Source: an uncultured bacterium (GTDB taxonomy: Bacteria; Bacillota; Clostridia; Lachnospirales; Lachnospiraceae). Taken from it: 64,000 bases of DNA. The notes below the pieces were generated by a model, which was not told where the DNA came from, did no database searches, and saw only the letters and a list, made by a program, of their open reading frames with translations. The stretch lies in assembly GCA_947643595.1 (NCBI GenBank), contig CANRWP010000001.1:1-64000 (forward strand), in the 5' to 3' direction. Numbering within the stretch: the stretch's first letter is position 1; the number at the start of each line of letters is the position of its first letter. The position numbers and the translations under genes are program-made. Below are positions 48,741 through 57,846 of the stretch, piece by piece.

Positions 48741-50303
48741 ATGGAAAAGAATACTGTAATAGCGGCTGCGGGAACGAGCGTTTCCGGAGGTGGTAATCTG
48801 TACCCTAATACACTGTACAAAGTGCCCGAAGAGGTGCGGAAAAAATCTTCCTCAGCAAAGCCGGAACTGGCAGATAAAGTGGCGCCGGCATGTTTTCTCT
48901 ATGCAGTCTTTTTTACTTTTTGCCTCTACAGAAATGCATCGGGTATCGCTTTCCCTTTTTACGTGGCAGGAACTATCGGCTTTGCTGTCTATACTATCAG
49001 AAGATCCGGTATTTCCTGGAGAGGAGAGCATATTGGGGCGGTGACGGCAAGCCTTCTGCTGGGCATTTCAAATTGTTTCACAGACGACAGCAGGATCATT
49101 TTGATGAATGAAGCGTGGCTCTTTGTGTTGATGACATATTTTCTGCTGTCCGTCTATTTCGATACGAGGCACTGGCAGTTCGGGAAGTTTCTTGGAAATA
49201 TTCTGGGACTGACTTTCGGGAGCGTCGGCAGGATGTTTTCGTTTTTTCCGGATGCCCAGGCCTGGCTGGAAGAACATAAGGGGGCAAAAAAGTCTCAGGC
49301 GCTCTATGTGCTGGCGGGAGTGGGGGTATCGATTCCGCTGATATCCATAGTCTTGATTTTGCTCTCCTCCGCGGATGTCATTTTCAGGGAGAGTGTGAAT
49401 GCAGTATTTGGAGATATAGACGGGTGGGATGTGTTCTGCTGTATCTTCTGGTCTGCAGCAATGTTTTTTTTCAGCTATGGGATGGCGTCGCTGTTGGACA
49501 GCAGGGGGTTGAACGGGGAAGTGGAAGATCACAGAAAAGGACAGCCGATCATCGCCATCTCCGCCACGGCTGTGATCGCTCTGATCTATGTCTATTTCTG
49601 CGTGATACAGGTGGTATACCTGTTTGCCGGGTACGGCACGCTGCCGGAGGGTTACACTTACGCGCAGTATGCCAGACAGGGATTTTTTCAGCTTCTGTTT
49701 ATCTGTCTGATGAATCTGGCGCTGGTGCTGATCGGGCTTGGCTTTTTCAGGGAGAGCCGGGTATTGAAGGGGATCCTTCTGGTGATCTCTCTCTGTACGT
49801 TTATCATGACTGCATCCAGTGCGTACCGGATGCTCTTGTATATCGGCGTGTATTACCTGACTTTTCTAAGGATCCTTGTGCTTTGGGCTCTGGCGGTGAT
49901 CGCGCTGCTGCTGGCAGGTATCGTCGGAAAGACGCTGAAAAACAGTTTTCCGCTGTTTCGATATGGGCTATGCATGATAACGGTATGCTATCTGGTGCTG
50001 TCCTACAGCCGTCCGGATTACTGGATCGCCCGCTATAATATTTCTGCCTGTCTGGAACAGAGAGCGGAGGACAGGGGAGTGGGAGGAGAGCTGGATGTCT
50101 GGTATCTGAGCAGTCTGTCGGCGGACGCGGCGCCGGTGATCATGCCGTTTAGGGGTGAAGTGAAAGCGTCGAATGAGCCGGGGTGGTATAACTCTTATGT
50201 TGTGAGGCACGCAGAGAGAGCGGAAAAGATGTCGCTTCGGAGTTATAATTTTTCCAGAGGGTATGTGAAGCGAATGCTTGCGGGGCAGCAGGGCTATAAT
50301 TAA
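48741..50303 (+). CDS. DUF4173 family membrane protein
   Basis: A 520-residue protein with about twelve helices after a ~50-residue cytoplasmic start. FREESVNAVFGDI-type residues (here FRESVNAVFGDIDGW), YTYAQYARQGFFQLLF and YSRPDYWIARYNI are DUF4173 motifs. Function unknown; it completes the operon begun at 46683. Confidence 0.87.
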   Translation: MEKNTVIAAAGTSVSGGGNLYPNTLYKVPEEVRKKSSSAKPELADKVAPACFLYAVFFTFCLYRNASGIAFPFYVAGTIGFAVYTIRRSGISWRGEHIGAVTASLLLGISNCFTDDSRIILMNEAWLFVLMTYFLLSVYFDTRHWQFGKFLGNILGLTFGSVGRMFSFFPDAQAWLEEHKGAKKSQALYVLAGVGVSIPLISIVLILLSSADVIFRESVNAVFGDIDGWDVFCCIFWSAAMFFFSYGMASLLDSRGLNGEVEDHRKGQPIIAISATAVIALIYVYFCVIQVVYLFAGYGTLPEGYTYAQYARQGFFQLLFICLMNLALVLIGLGFFRESRVLKGILLVISLCTFIMTASSAYRMLLYIGVYYLTFLRILVLWALAVIALLLAGIVGKTLKNSFPLFRYGLCMITVCYLVLSYSRPDYWIARYNISACLEQRAEDRGVGGELDVWYLSSLSADAAPVIMPFRGEVKASNEPGWYNSYVVRHAERAEKMSLRSYNFSRGYVKRMLAGQQGYN

Positions 50304-50392
50304 AATATAAAAACGGTTGCCCCAGCCATGCGGCCTGGCGTATAATAAACGAAAGGCGGGGAGTTTAAACCAGAGATGCAGAGGACGGTGCA

Positions 50393-51970
50393 ATGGGAAA
50401 TTATTTCAATCCGGGGAATGAAAAATTTTACGAGGCTGTAAATTCTGAAATATATATAGACAAGACAGGACTGATCAAATATACAAACAGTGTGGTCGCG
50501 ACTATGCAAAAATATATCTGCATCAGCCGTCCCCGACGTTTTGGGAAATCGACGGCGGCCAATATGCTGGCGGCGTATTACAGCAGAGGCTGCGATTCAA
50601 AAGAACTGTTTGCCGGTTTTGAGATTGATAAAAGTCAAAATTTTTCAAAATATCTGAATCGATATAACACCATTTTTCTGAATATGCAGGAGTTTCTGAG
50701 CCAGAGTAGAAATATGGAGGAAATGATCGATCTGATTCGGCAGAGCGTTCTGTGGGAGCTTCTGGAAGAGTATCCGGAGTATCGTTACTTTGATAAAACA
50801 AATCTGGCGAGAACAATGCAGGATATATACGGCAGATCGAAATGTCCTTTTATTGTGATTATTGATGAATGGGATTGCGTTTTTCGGGAATATAAGACGG
50901 ACAAGGAGCCTCAGGAGAGATATCTTGATTTCCTGAGGGATCTGCTGAAGGATAAGGGATATATTCATCTGGCATATATGACGGGAATTTTGCCGATTAA
51001 AAAGTATGGAACTCATTCGGCGCTCAATATGTTTGACGAGTTTTCCATGATCGATCCCGGCCCGCTGGCATCCTATGTAGGATTTACGGAGGACGAAGTA
51101 CAAAGCCTCTGTGAACGGTATCAGATAGATCCTGAGGAAGTAAAGAGATGGTATGACGGATATTCTTTCGAGAGCGGCCGTTCTGTTTACAGTCCCCGGT
51201 CAGTGGTAAACTGTATGCGCTTTGGCAGAATGGGGAATTACTGGAATCAGACGGAGACGTTTGAGGCGCTGCAGTTCTACATCGATATGAATTTTGACGG
51301 TCTGAAAGAGGATGTGCTGAGCATGATAGCGGGGGAAAGGGTCCCTGTAAATACCGGAAGTTTTATAAACGATATGACTACGCTGCGGACAGAGGATGAT
51401 GTGTTGACGTTGCTGATCCATCTGGGATATCTGGGATATGACGGCGACAATAAATGTGTATTTATTCCGAACGGTGAAGTGAGATCGGAATATGTAAACG
51501 CTGTTTCTGTCTCGGATTGGGGAGAGGTTTCCAAAGCACTGAAAAATTCTGCGGAAACACTGCATGCGATCTGGCAAAAGCGCCCGGAACAGGTTGCGGA
51601 AGGAATCAGACAGGCTCATTTCGAGACATCGCATATCCAGTATAATGATGAAAACGCATTGAGCTATACGATTTCGCTTGCTCTTTATGCGGCACGCAAC
51701 TTCTATACTATATACCGTGAGATGCCGGGAGGAAAGGGTTATGCGGATCTGGTGTTTATCCCAGGAAAACAGTTTCCCGATAAACCGGCGCTTGTGGTGG
51801 AACTGAAATGGAACAGGAGTGCGGAGGGGGCGATAGATCAAATCAAAAGAAAAGAGTATTGCAGAAGTCTGGAAAATTATCAGGGAAATATATTGCTGGT
51901 CGGTGTGAATTATGATGTGAAGACAAAGAAACATAGTTGTGTGATAGAGGAGCATGTTTTAGAGAGATAG
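50393..51970 (+). CDS. AAA-ATPase-like protein with C-terminal PD-(D/E)XK nuclease domain
   Basis: A 525-residue protein. N-terminal domain: YIDKTGLIKY, Walker A ISRPRRFGKST, Walker B FIVIIDEWDCVF. C-terminal DUF1703-type nuclease fold: GGKGYADLVFIPG (Asp), ALVVELKWNRS (E-x-K) and AIDQIKRKEY. Both sites look intact. These proteins are abundant and multicopy in gut anaerobes, with an unknown role (mobile element or defence have been suggested). The GC content is slightly lower than upstream genes. Confidence 0.9.
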   Translation: MGNYFNPGNEKFYEAVNSEIYIDKTGLIKYTNSVVATMQKYICISRPRRFGKSTAANMLAAYYSRGCDSKELFAGFEIDKSQNFSKYLNRYNTIFLNMQEFLSQSRNMEEMIDLIRQSVLWELLEEYPEYRYFDKTNLARTMQDIYGRSKCPFIVIIDEWDCVFREYKTDKEPQERYLDFLRDLLKDKGYIHLAYMTGILPIKKYGTHSALNMFDEFSMIDPGPLASYVGFTEDEVQSLCERYQIDPEEVKRWYDGYSFESGRSVYSPRSVVNCMRFGRMGNYWNQTETFEALQFYIDMNFDGLKEDVLSMIAGERVPVNTGSFINDMTTLRTEDDVLTLLIHLGYLGYDGDNKCVFIPNGEVRSEYVNAVSVSDWGEVSKALKNSAETLHAIWQKRPEQVAEGIRQAHFETSHIQYNDENALSYTISLALYAARNFYTIYREMPGGKGYADLVFIPGKQFPDKPALVVELKWNRSAEGAIDQIKRKEYCRSLENYQGNILLVGVNYDVKTKKHSCVIEEHVLER

Positions 51971-51987
51971 ATTTCATGGAGAGCTAT

Positions 51988-53367
51988 ATGACACGACACA
52001 GTTTATCTGTTTCCAATTTCAGACACGGTACTTTGTGGGTCTTCTGCAGGGAGGCCCTTCTTGTGCTGATGGCGGTTTTGTTTTTTCTGGGCGGTACGAA
52101 GCTGCTCAATTATCTGTACTGGCAGGAGGAGGACTGGGAGAGGATCCTGTTTCATCATTTTTATGAGAGAGAAGAAAACATAGATTGCATATATCTCGGT
52201 TCCTCCCATGTTTTCTGCGCTTTTGATCCGGAGATACTGGAGGAGAAGAACGGAAAAAACAATTTTAATCTGGCGACATCGGGACAGTCGCTGATGGGAT
52301 CCTACTACCTGCTGAGGGAGGCCGACAAGTACAACGAGATAGAAACGGTGTATCTGGAACTGTATTACACGTGTTCCACGGGAGGACAGGGAAATTACCG
52401 GGAAAAAGAATCGGTGCAGATCAGTTGGCGGATTACGGATTATTTGAGAATGTCCCCTCTCAAACTGGATGCGTTTTTTCATATGAATCCGAAAGAATAT
52501 TATATAGATGCGGCTTTTCCGTATGTGCGCTACAGGGCGCACCTGACGGAGGAGGACTGGATACAGGACAGGGTAGATTATAAGAGGACGGGAAACTATA
52601 AAAAATATATTTATGTGGACGGATTGACAGAGTATCGGGATAAAGGCTACTATGCGACGGCGGTGGAACTGACAAATCCGCTGTTTGCCAGGGAGAGAAA
52701 TCCGGAGGAGATGTATCTGACGGAAGATGCGGAAAAGTATCTGCGAAAAATCCTGGAATACTGTCAGAAGAGAGGAATCTCAATCGTATTGTGTACTAAC
52801 CCGATGTATGAGATACAGCCTGCGTCAACGGAGAACTATGACAACTATGCGGATGGGATCAGGAAGGTGGCAGCGGAGTACGGCGTTCCCTACTATGATT
52901 TTAACATGGTGAAGGGAGAGTATCTGCCGATCCAGAAACCGGAATATTTTATGGATGCCGGACATCTGAACTCAAAGGGGGCAAAACTCTATTCAGACTT
53001 TTTTAGTCGGGTGGTATCGGCGCCCGAGGAGGAAAATTCGGATTGCTTTTACAGCTCCTATCAGGAAAAACTGGAAAATGAGAAGCCGGGAGTATACGGG
53101 TTGTACTGCTATGTGATGGATGAGGCCGAACTGCAGCTGAGCGATGAACCGGACAGGAATTTAAAAATGACGATCGCGGCCACGCAGGCGGATAAGATAG
53201 AGTGTCAGATCTCTCTGACTCCGGAGGGCGGGGAGGCATATATGCTCCAGGATTTTTCCGAAAACAAGGAGTTCAGTGTTCCGGCGGGAGAGCATGGGAA
53301 CTGTGAGATTATCTGGCGTGAGACGAGCGGCAGTGGAGAAGCGGGGAGTCTGGAGATTTCATACTGA
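51988..53367 (+). CDS. Membrane-anchored SGNH/DltD-like protein
   Basis: A 459-residue protein; ATG 51988 has TGGAGAG about 5 bases upstream. One N-terminal helix (about 20-40) is followed by an extracytoplasmic SGNH-like domain: IYLGSSHVFCAFDP supplies the Ser block, FNLATSGQSLMG the Gly/Asn-like block, and MDAGHLNSKGAKLYSDFF the D-x-x-H block. About 110 residues of beta-rich C-terminal domain follow. Relatives (DltD, AlgX/J-like) esterify or de-esterify cell-wall polymers; the substrate is unknown. No MBOAT partner is adjacent. Confidence 0.75.
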   Translation: MTRHSLSVSNFRHGTLWVFCREALLVLMAVLFFLGGTKLLNYLYWQEEDWERILFHHFYEREENIDCIYLGSSHVFCAFDPEILEEKNGKNNFNLATSGQSLMGSYYLLREADKYNEIETVYLELYYTCSTGGQGNYREKESVQISWRITDYLRMSPLKLDAFFHMNPKEYYIDAAFPYVRYRAHLTEEDWIQDRVDYKRTGNYKKYIYVDGLTEYRDKGYYATAVELTNPLFARERNPEEMYLTEDAEKYLRKILEYCQKRGISIVLCTNPMYEIQPASTENYDNYADGIRKVAAEYGVPYYDFNMVKGEYLPIQKPEYFMDAGHLNSKGAKLYSDFFSRVVSAPEEENSDCFYSSYQEKLENEKPGVYGLYCYVMDEAELQLSDEPDRNLKMTIAATQADKIECQISLTPEGGEAYMLQDFSENKEFSVPAGEHGNCEIIWRETSGSGEAGSLEISY

Positions 53368-53374
53368 AATTTTA

Positions 53375-53899
53375 CTATTGCTTTTCATTATATTTGGCAC
53401 ATGCTTCTTCTAACTTTAAAAAGGGAAGGCATCTGTTTCTGCAGATTAGAGGTTCACCAGATAGATATTTGTGATAAAGAACATTTGCTTTGTTGATAAT
53501 GTCGTGATGATGGTGCCGGCACCACTCAATTTCTTTTTGGCATAGACGTTTATATTTTTTAAGCTGTGGAGGATCGTTATTTCTGATTTTAATATCAACA
53601 GGGATAAGTTGTGTGTCTTCGACAGGAATCATATTGTTGAAATTGAGGACTGCGACAGGCTTGTTATCATCATAGATTTTGGAAAAATCAATCTTGTCCC
53701 GAATATTGATATGCTTTGGTTTACAGGAAGATATGGGAATACAATACTTTTGCCCATGGCACATGACAATAATACCCAGAAAGACTCTGGTATCCTTACC
53801 GATTTGTGGCGATACAGACATAACGTGGCTGTCTATTTTATGTAAATTTCGAATATATTTCATGTCAATATGATACAGATTTAAACGTTTATTATTCAT
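53375..53899 (-). CDS. toxN: Type III toxin, ToxN/AbiQ family endoribonuclease
   Basis: A 174-residue protein, close to the ToxN/AbiQ length. The start at 53899 has TGAGGTATCT before it. RLNLYHIDMKYIRNLHKID, RVFLGIIVMCHGQKYCIPISS and FNNMIPVEDTQLIPVDI are the successive strands typical of the family. The C-terminal KKYKRLCQKEIEWCRHHHHDI helix and AN-x-LYHKY follow. In the family the toxin cuts mRNA and is held by a repeat RNA transcribed just upstream before a terminator; precisely that layout is seen here (53928-54062). Confidence 0.88.
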   Translation of the reverse strand: MNNKRLNLYHIDMKYIRNLHKIDSHVMSVSPQIGKDTRVFLGIIVMCHGQKYCIPISSCKPKHINIRDKIDFSKIYDDNKPVAVLNFNNMIPVEDTQLIPVDIKIRNNDPPQLKKYKRLCQKEIEWCRHHHHDIINKANVLYHKYLSGEPLICRNRCLPFLKLEEACAKYNEKQ

Positions 53900-53927
53900 A
53901 GATACCTCATTTAATAATAAAATATAT

Positions 53928-53961
53928 GAAATAAGGCTGTGCCGTTGCACAGCCTTATTTC
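53928..53961 (-). terminator. Terminator between the antitoxin RNA and toxN
   Basis: A perfect 15-bp stem, GAAATAAGGCTGTGC (53928-53942) with GCACAGCCTTATTTC (53947-53961), loop CGTT on plus. The minus strand continues with ATATATTTTATT. In type III systems read-through here sets the toxin to antitoxin ratio. Confidence 0.85.
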
Positions 53962-54028
53962 CATATCTCCATCAACAGGGATGGTTATATGCTCATATCG
54001 GTTCCACTTAAAGGTAGGACTCACCTGT
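53951..54028 (-). ncRNA. toxI: Candidate type III antitoxin RNA (ToxI/AntiQ-like)
   Basis: From the promoter's expected start (~54028) to the terminator only about 70 bases remain. On the minus strand two diverged ~34-nt units can be aligned: CCTACC... (54018-53985) and CCATCC... (53984-53951). Both share a TGGA...ATATG core. Each can form a small stem: CC(T)AC with GTGG in unit 1, CCATC with GATGG in unit 2, a covarying pair that supports the alignment. Known antitoxins have two or more repeats of 34-45 nt folding into pseudoknots; this would be a minimal, degenerate one. Confidence 0.6.
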
Positions 54029-54034
54029 ACTATT

Positions 54035-54062
54035 ATTTTAACATAGGAACACACTTAGTCAA
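54035..54062 (-). promoter_or_regulatory. Promoter of the toxI-toxN locus
   Basis: On the minus strand, TTGACT (plus 54057-54062), 16-bp spacer, TAAAAT (plus 54035-54040). The -35 overlaps the last codon of the upstream ABC exporter gene. Confidence 0.7.
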
Positions 54063-55990
54063 GAATTTTTTGATATTTTTATCCCTGTATACAACTGATA
54101 ATATTTCCCCTTCTCAGCGATCAGTTCATTGTGATTTCCTCGCTCGATGATCCTTCCCTGTTCCAGAACCATGATACAGTCGCTGTTGCGGACCGTGCTG
54201 AGCCTGTGGGCGATGACGAACGTGGTACGCCCCTTCATCAGAGAATCCATACCGCGCTGAACCAGCATTTCCGTTCTGGTATCGATGCTGGAAGTTGCCT
54301 CATCCAGAATGAGTACCGGCGGGTCTGCGACCGCCGCTCTGGCAATGGCGAGAAGCTGTCGCTGCCCCTGGGAGAGGTTGGCGCCGTCCCCGGTCAGGAA
54401 CGTCTGATATCCATTTGGCAGCCTCTTGATAAAACCGTGGGCGTTGGCAAGTTTTGCCGCTGCAATGCAGTCTTCATCGGTGGCATCCAGTTTTCCATAA
54501 CGGATATTTTCCATGACGGTTCCGGTAAACAGGTGGGTATCCTGCAGTACGATGCCAAGGGAACGGCGCAGGTCGGCTTTTTTGATCTTGTTGATATTGA
54601 TGCCGTCATAGCGGATCTTGCCATCTTGGATATCATAAAAACGATTGATCAGGTTTGTGATCGTTGTCTTGCCTGCGCCGGTGCTGCCGACAAAGGCGAT
54701 CTTCTGCCCCGGCGTCGCGAACATCCTGATGTTGTGAAGTACGATCTTATCGTCGCTGTAGCCAAAGTCCACATCATCAAAGATGACATCGCCGGTCAGC
54801 TCCGTATAAGTGACAGTGCCGTCTGCCTGGTGGGGATGTTTCCATGCCCACATGCCGGTCCGTTCTTTGCACTCCTGAATATTACCCCCGGCGTCCTTTC
54901 TGGCGCGGACAAGCGTCACATATCCTTCGTCCACTTCCGGTGTTTCATCCATCAATTTGAAAATGCGGTCGGCGCCCGCGAGAGCCATCACCACCGAATT
55001 CAGCTGCTGGCTGACCTGAGCGATCGGCTGATTAAAGTTTCTGTTGAGGGTCAGGAAGGAGACCAGTGTGCCGATGGTCAGTCCCATGTTGCCGTGGATG
55101 GCGAGGAGGGCGCCTGCGATGGCGCAGACCACATAGCTGATATGCCCGAGCTGGGCGCTGAGCGGCATCAAAATATTGGCGAATTTGTTGGCGTTGTTGG
55201 CGCTGTCCCGAAGACGGTCGTTAAGCTCCCGGAAGCCGGCAAGGCTTTCCTCCTCGTGACAAAATACTTTAACCACCTTTTGTCCTTCCATCATTTCTTC
55301 TATATAGCCGTTTACTTTGCCGATATCCTGCTGCTGTGCCATGAAATATCGTCCCGAGAGTGAGGCGACGTTGCGGGTTATGAGGAGCATGACGCCCACC
55401 ATGACCAGCGTGACGATGGTCAACGGGATGTTCAGATAGACCATGCTGAAAAGCACGCTGATCAGGGTGATCAGGCTGGAGGCGAGCTGGGGAAGGCTTG
55501 CGCCGATCAGCTGCCGCAGCGTATCCACGTCGTTGGTGTAGACAGACATGATATCTCCGTGAGGATGGGTGTCGAAATATTTGATCGGCAGGGATTCCAT
55601 CCTGGCAAATAATGTGACACGAATGTCATGTAAAGCGCCCTGGCTGACCCTGACCATGATCTGATTGTAACCCCAGGAGCACAGGATGCCGATCAGATAG
55701 ATACCGGCCAGTTTTATCAGCGCGCTCTTTAACGGACCAAAGTCCGGGGAACTGACGCCGATCATCGGCATAATATAGTCGTCGATCAGAGACTGAATGA
55801 ACAGTGTGCCCCGCACCGTGGCGAGGGAGGAGCCCAGGATGCAGAGAAGCACAATGATAACGGGAAAGGCGTATCGCCCCATAATAAATTTTGTGAGCCG
55901 CTTTATTAAAAGCCCGGTGTTCTCCAGCCTGGGTTTGGGACCGTGGGCGCCCCGTCTGCCGGGACCGTGTACTACTTTCGCCTGTGCCAT
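54059..55990 (-). CDS. ABC exporter half-transporter, subunit 2
   Basis: A 643-residue fused membrane-ATPase protein. The N-terminal ~25 residues are basic (GPGRRGAHGPKPR), then six helices. The ATPase has FVGSTGAGKTT, LSQGQRQLLAIARA and LILDEATSSID. It carries an insert (residues about 365-395) between the helices and the ATPase. It overlaps the partner gene by one base (stop and start share a base), so the two form a heterodimer of the multidrug/lipid exporter type (YfiC/YheH or TmrAB-like). Confidence 0.92.
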   Translation of the reverse strand: MAQAKVVHGPGRRGAHGPKPRLENTGLLIKRLTKFIMGRYAFPVIIVLLCILGSSLATVRGTLFIQSLIDDYIMPMIGVSSPDFGPLKSALIKLAGIYLIGILCSWGYNQIMVRVSQGALHDIRVTLFARMESLPIKYFDTHPHGDIMSVYTNDVDTLRQLIGASLPQLASSLITLISVLFSMVYLNIPLTIVTLVMVGVMLLITRNVASLSGRYFMAQQQDIGKVNGYIEEMMEGQKVVKVFCHEEESLAGFRELNDRLRDSANNANKFANILMPLSAQLGHISYVVCAIAGALLAIHGNMGLTIGTLVSFLTLNRNFNQPIAQVSQQLNSVVMALAGADRIFKLMDETPEVDEGYVTLVRARKDAGGNIQECKERTGMWAWKHPHQADGTVTYTELTGDVIFDDVDFGYSDDKIVLHNIRMFATPGQKIAFVGSTGAGKTTITNLINRFYDIQDGKIRYDGININKIKKADLRRSLGIVLQDTHLFTGTVMENIRYGKLDATDEDCIAAAKLANAHGFIKRLPNGYQTFLTGDGANLSQGQRQLLAIARAAVADPPVLILDEATSSIDTRTEMLVQRGMDSLMKGRTTFVIAHRLSTVRNSDCIMVLEQGRIIERGNHNELIAEKGKYYQLYTGIKISKNS

Positions 55991-57762
55991 TACAGAGCAC
56001 CTCCTCTCTGATCAAAATCACCGCCGCCCTTTGTCTGGCTCTCATAAACTTCACGGTAGATCGCGTTATTTTGCAGCAGGTTTTCATGAGTGTCAAAACC
56101 GTCGATCCTGCCGTCCTCCAGGACGATGATGCGGTCTGCGTCCTGAATGCTGGAAATTCTCTGGGCGATGATAAATTTGGTGGTGCCCGGAATTTCCTCC
56201 CGGAAAGCCTGCCGGATGCGGGCATCCGTCGCCGTATCCACGGCGGAGGTGGAGTCATCCAGAATCAGTATTTTCGGTTTTTTCAGGAGAGCGCGGGCAA
56301 TACAAAGACGCTGCTTCTGACCGCCGGAGACATTGGAACCGCCCTGCTCAATGTAGGTTTCATACCCGTCGGGGAACTGTTCGATAAATTCATCCGCGCA
56401 GGCGAGGCGGCACACGCGCCTGCAGTCGTCCAGGGTGGCGTTTTTGTCCCCCCAGCGCAGATTATCCAGGATCGTACCGGAGAACAGAACATTTTTTTGC
56501 AGGACCACGGCAACCTCGTTTCGGAGAGTGTCCAGGTCATAGCGGCGCACGTCGAGGCCGCCCACCTTTACACTGCCTGCCGAAACGTCGTAAAGCCTGC
56601 TGATCAGGTTCACAAGGCTGGATTTGGCGGAACCGGTCCCGCCGATGATGCCGATGGTCTCTCCGGCGCGTATATGCAGATCGATGTGGTTCAACACCTG
56701 ATCGGAGGATTTATTTTCAGAGGATGTGTTTGCTCTGGAGTAGGAGAAGTACACGGCGTCAAAATCCACGCTGCCGTCGGGCACTTCCATTACCGCGTTC
56801 TCCGGGCTCACGAGATCCGGCGATTCGTTCAATACTTCCACCACACGCCGCGCGCTGGCAGCGGCAAGGGTCAGCATCACAAAGATCATGGAGAGCATCA
56901 TCAGGCTCATCAGGATGGACATGACGTAGGAAAACAGTGTAGTAAGTTCTCCGGTGGTCAGACTTCCCGCGGTGATCATCTGCGCCGCAAGCCAGGAGAG
57001 GGATAACATACAGGAGTAGACGGCGAGCATCATGACGGGACCGTTATTAGCCACAACGGTTTCCGCCCGCACAAACATTTTGTAGATGCCGCCTGCCGCC
57101 GCTTTGAATTTCTCGTTTTCGTGCTCTTCCCGCACAAACGCCTTGACGACGCGGATCGCTGATACATTCTCCTGTATGCTGGCATTTAAATCATCATATT
57201 TTTCAAAAACTTCATTAAAATACTTCATTGCTCTGGAGATAATGAGACCGAGCAAAACCACCAGAATTGCCAGTGCGGCCACAAATACCATGCTCAGCCT
57301 GGCGCTGATGGAAAAGGCCATGACAAGAGAAAAGATCAGAGTCAACGGCGCCCGAAAACACATGCGGAGGATCATCTGGTACGCGTTCTGCAGATTGGTC
57401 ACATCTGTGGTCAGGCGGGTGATCAGACCTGCCGTGCTGAATTTATCGATGTTGGAAAAGGAAAATTTCTGGATGTTGGTGTACATGGCATCTCTCACAT
57501 TGCAGGCAAATCCGGAGGATGCCTGCGCCGCATATTTTCCGGCCAGCACGCCGAATAAAAGTCCCAAAAAGGCAAGCAAAAGCATATATCCTCCGTAGCG
57601 GTAAATATCCGGCATGCTTCCTGTCTGGATGCCCTTGTCGATCAGAGCACCCATTGCTCTCGGGAGAAGAATATCCACAACAACTTCCAGCGCCATAAAA
57701 AAGGGCGTCAAAAAAGAAGAAAGCTTATATTGCTTCACCTGTGCTGCCAATGTTTTGATCAT
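55990..57762 (-). CDS. ABC exporter half-transporter, subunit 1
   Basis: A 590-residue protein; the start at 57762 has GAGGCG upstream. Six helices (about 15-310) precede the ATPase with IGGTGSAKSSLVNLISRLYD (Walker A: Ala replaces the usual Gly of GxxGxGKS), NVSGGQKQRLCIARALLKKP and ILILDDSTSAVDTATDARI. In the last, Asp takes the place of the catalytic Glu (DDS for DEA/DES), as in the degenerate site of heterodimeric exporters. Its partner at 54059 supplies the consensus Glu. Confidence 0.92.
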   Translation of the reverse strand: MIKTLAAQVKQYKLSSFLTPFFMALEVVVDILLPRAMGALIDKGIQTGSMPDIYRYGGYMLLLAFLGLLFGVLAGKYAAQASSGFACNVRDAMYTNIQKFSFSNIDKFSTAGLITRLTTDVTNLQNAYQMILRMCFRAPLTLIFSLVMAFSISARLSMVFVAALAILVVLLGLIISRAMKYFNEVFEKYDDLNASIQENVSAIRVVKAFVREEHENEKFKAAAGGIYKMFVRAETVVANNGPVMMLAVYSCMLSLSWLAAQMITAGSLTTGELTTLFSYVMSILMSLMMLSMIFVMLTLAAASARRVVEVLNESPDLVSPENAVMEVPDGSVDFDAVYFSYSRANTSSENKSSDQVLNHIDLHIRAGETIGIIGGTGSAKSSLVNLISRLYDVSAGSVKVGGLDVRRYDLDTLRNEVAVVLQKNVLFSGTILDNLRWGDKNATLDDCRRVCRLACADEFIEQFPDGYETYIEQGGSNVSGGQKQRLCIARALLKKPKILILDDSTSAVDTATDARIRQAFREEIPGTTKFIIAQRISSIQDADRIIVLEDGRIDGFDTHENLLQNNAIYREVYESQTKGGGDFDQRGGAL

Positions 57763-57846
57763 AATATCGCCTCGCGTCTGAATTTTGGTAATAGCTGTTA
57801 TTTTAACACCAATTTGTGTCAAATCAATGAAAAAAAGATAAGATAA

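Noticed and set aside
54131-55363. 410-residue plus-strand ORF
   Set aside because: Antisense to the ABC exporter subunit; composition is that of a shadow frame.
55984-57006. 340-residue plus-strand ORF
   Set aside because: Antisense to the other exporter subunit; no independent signal.
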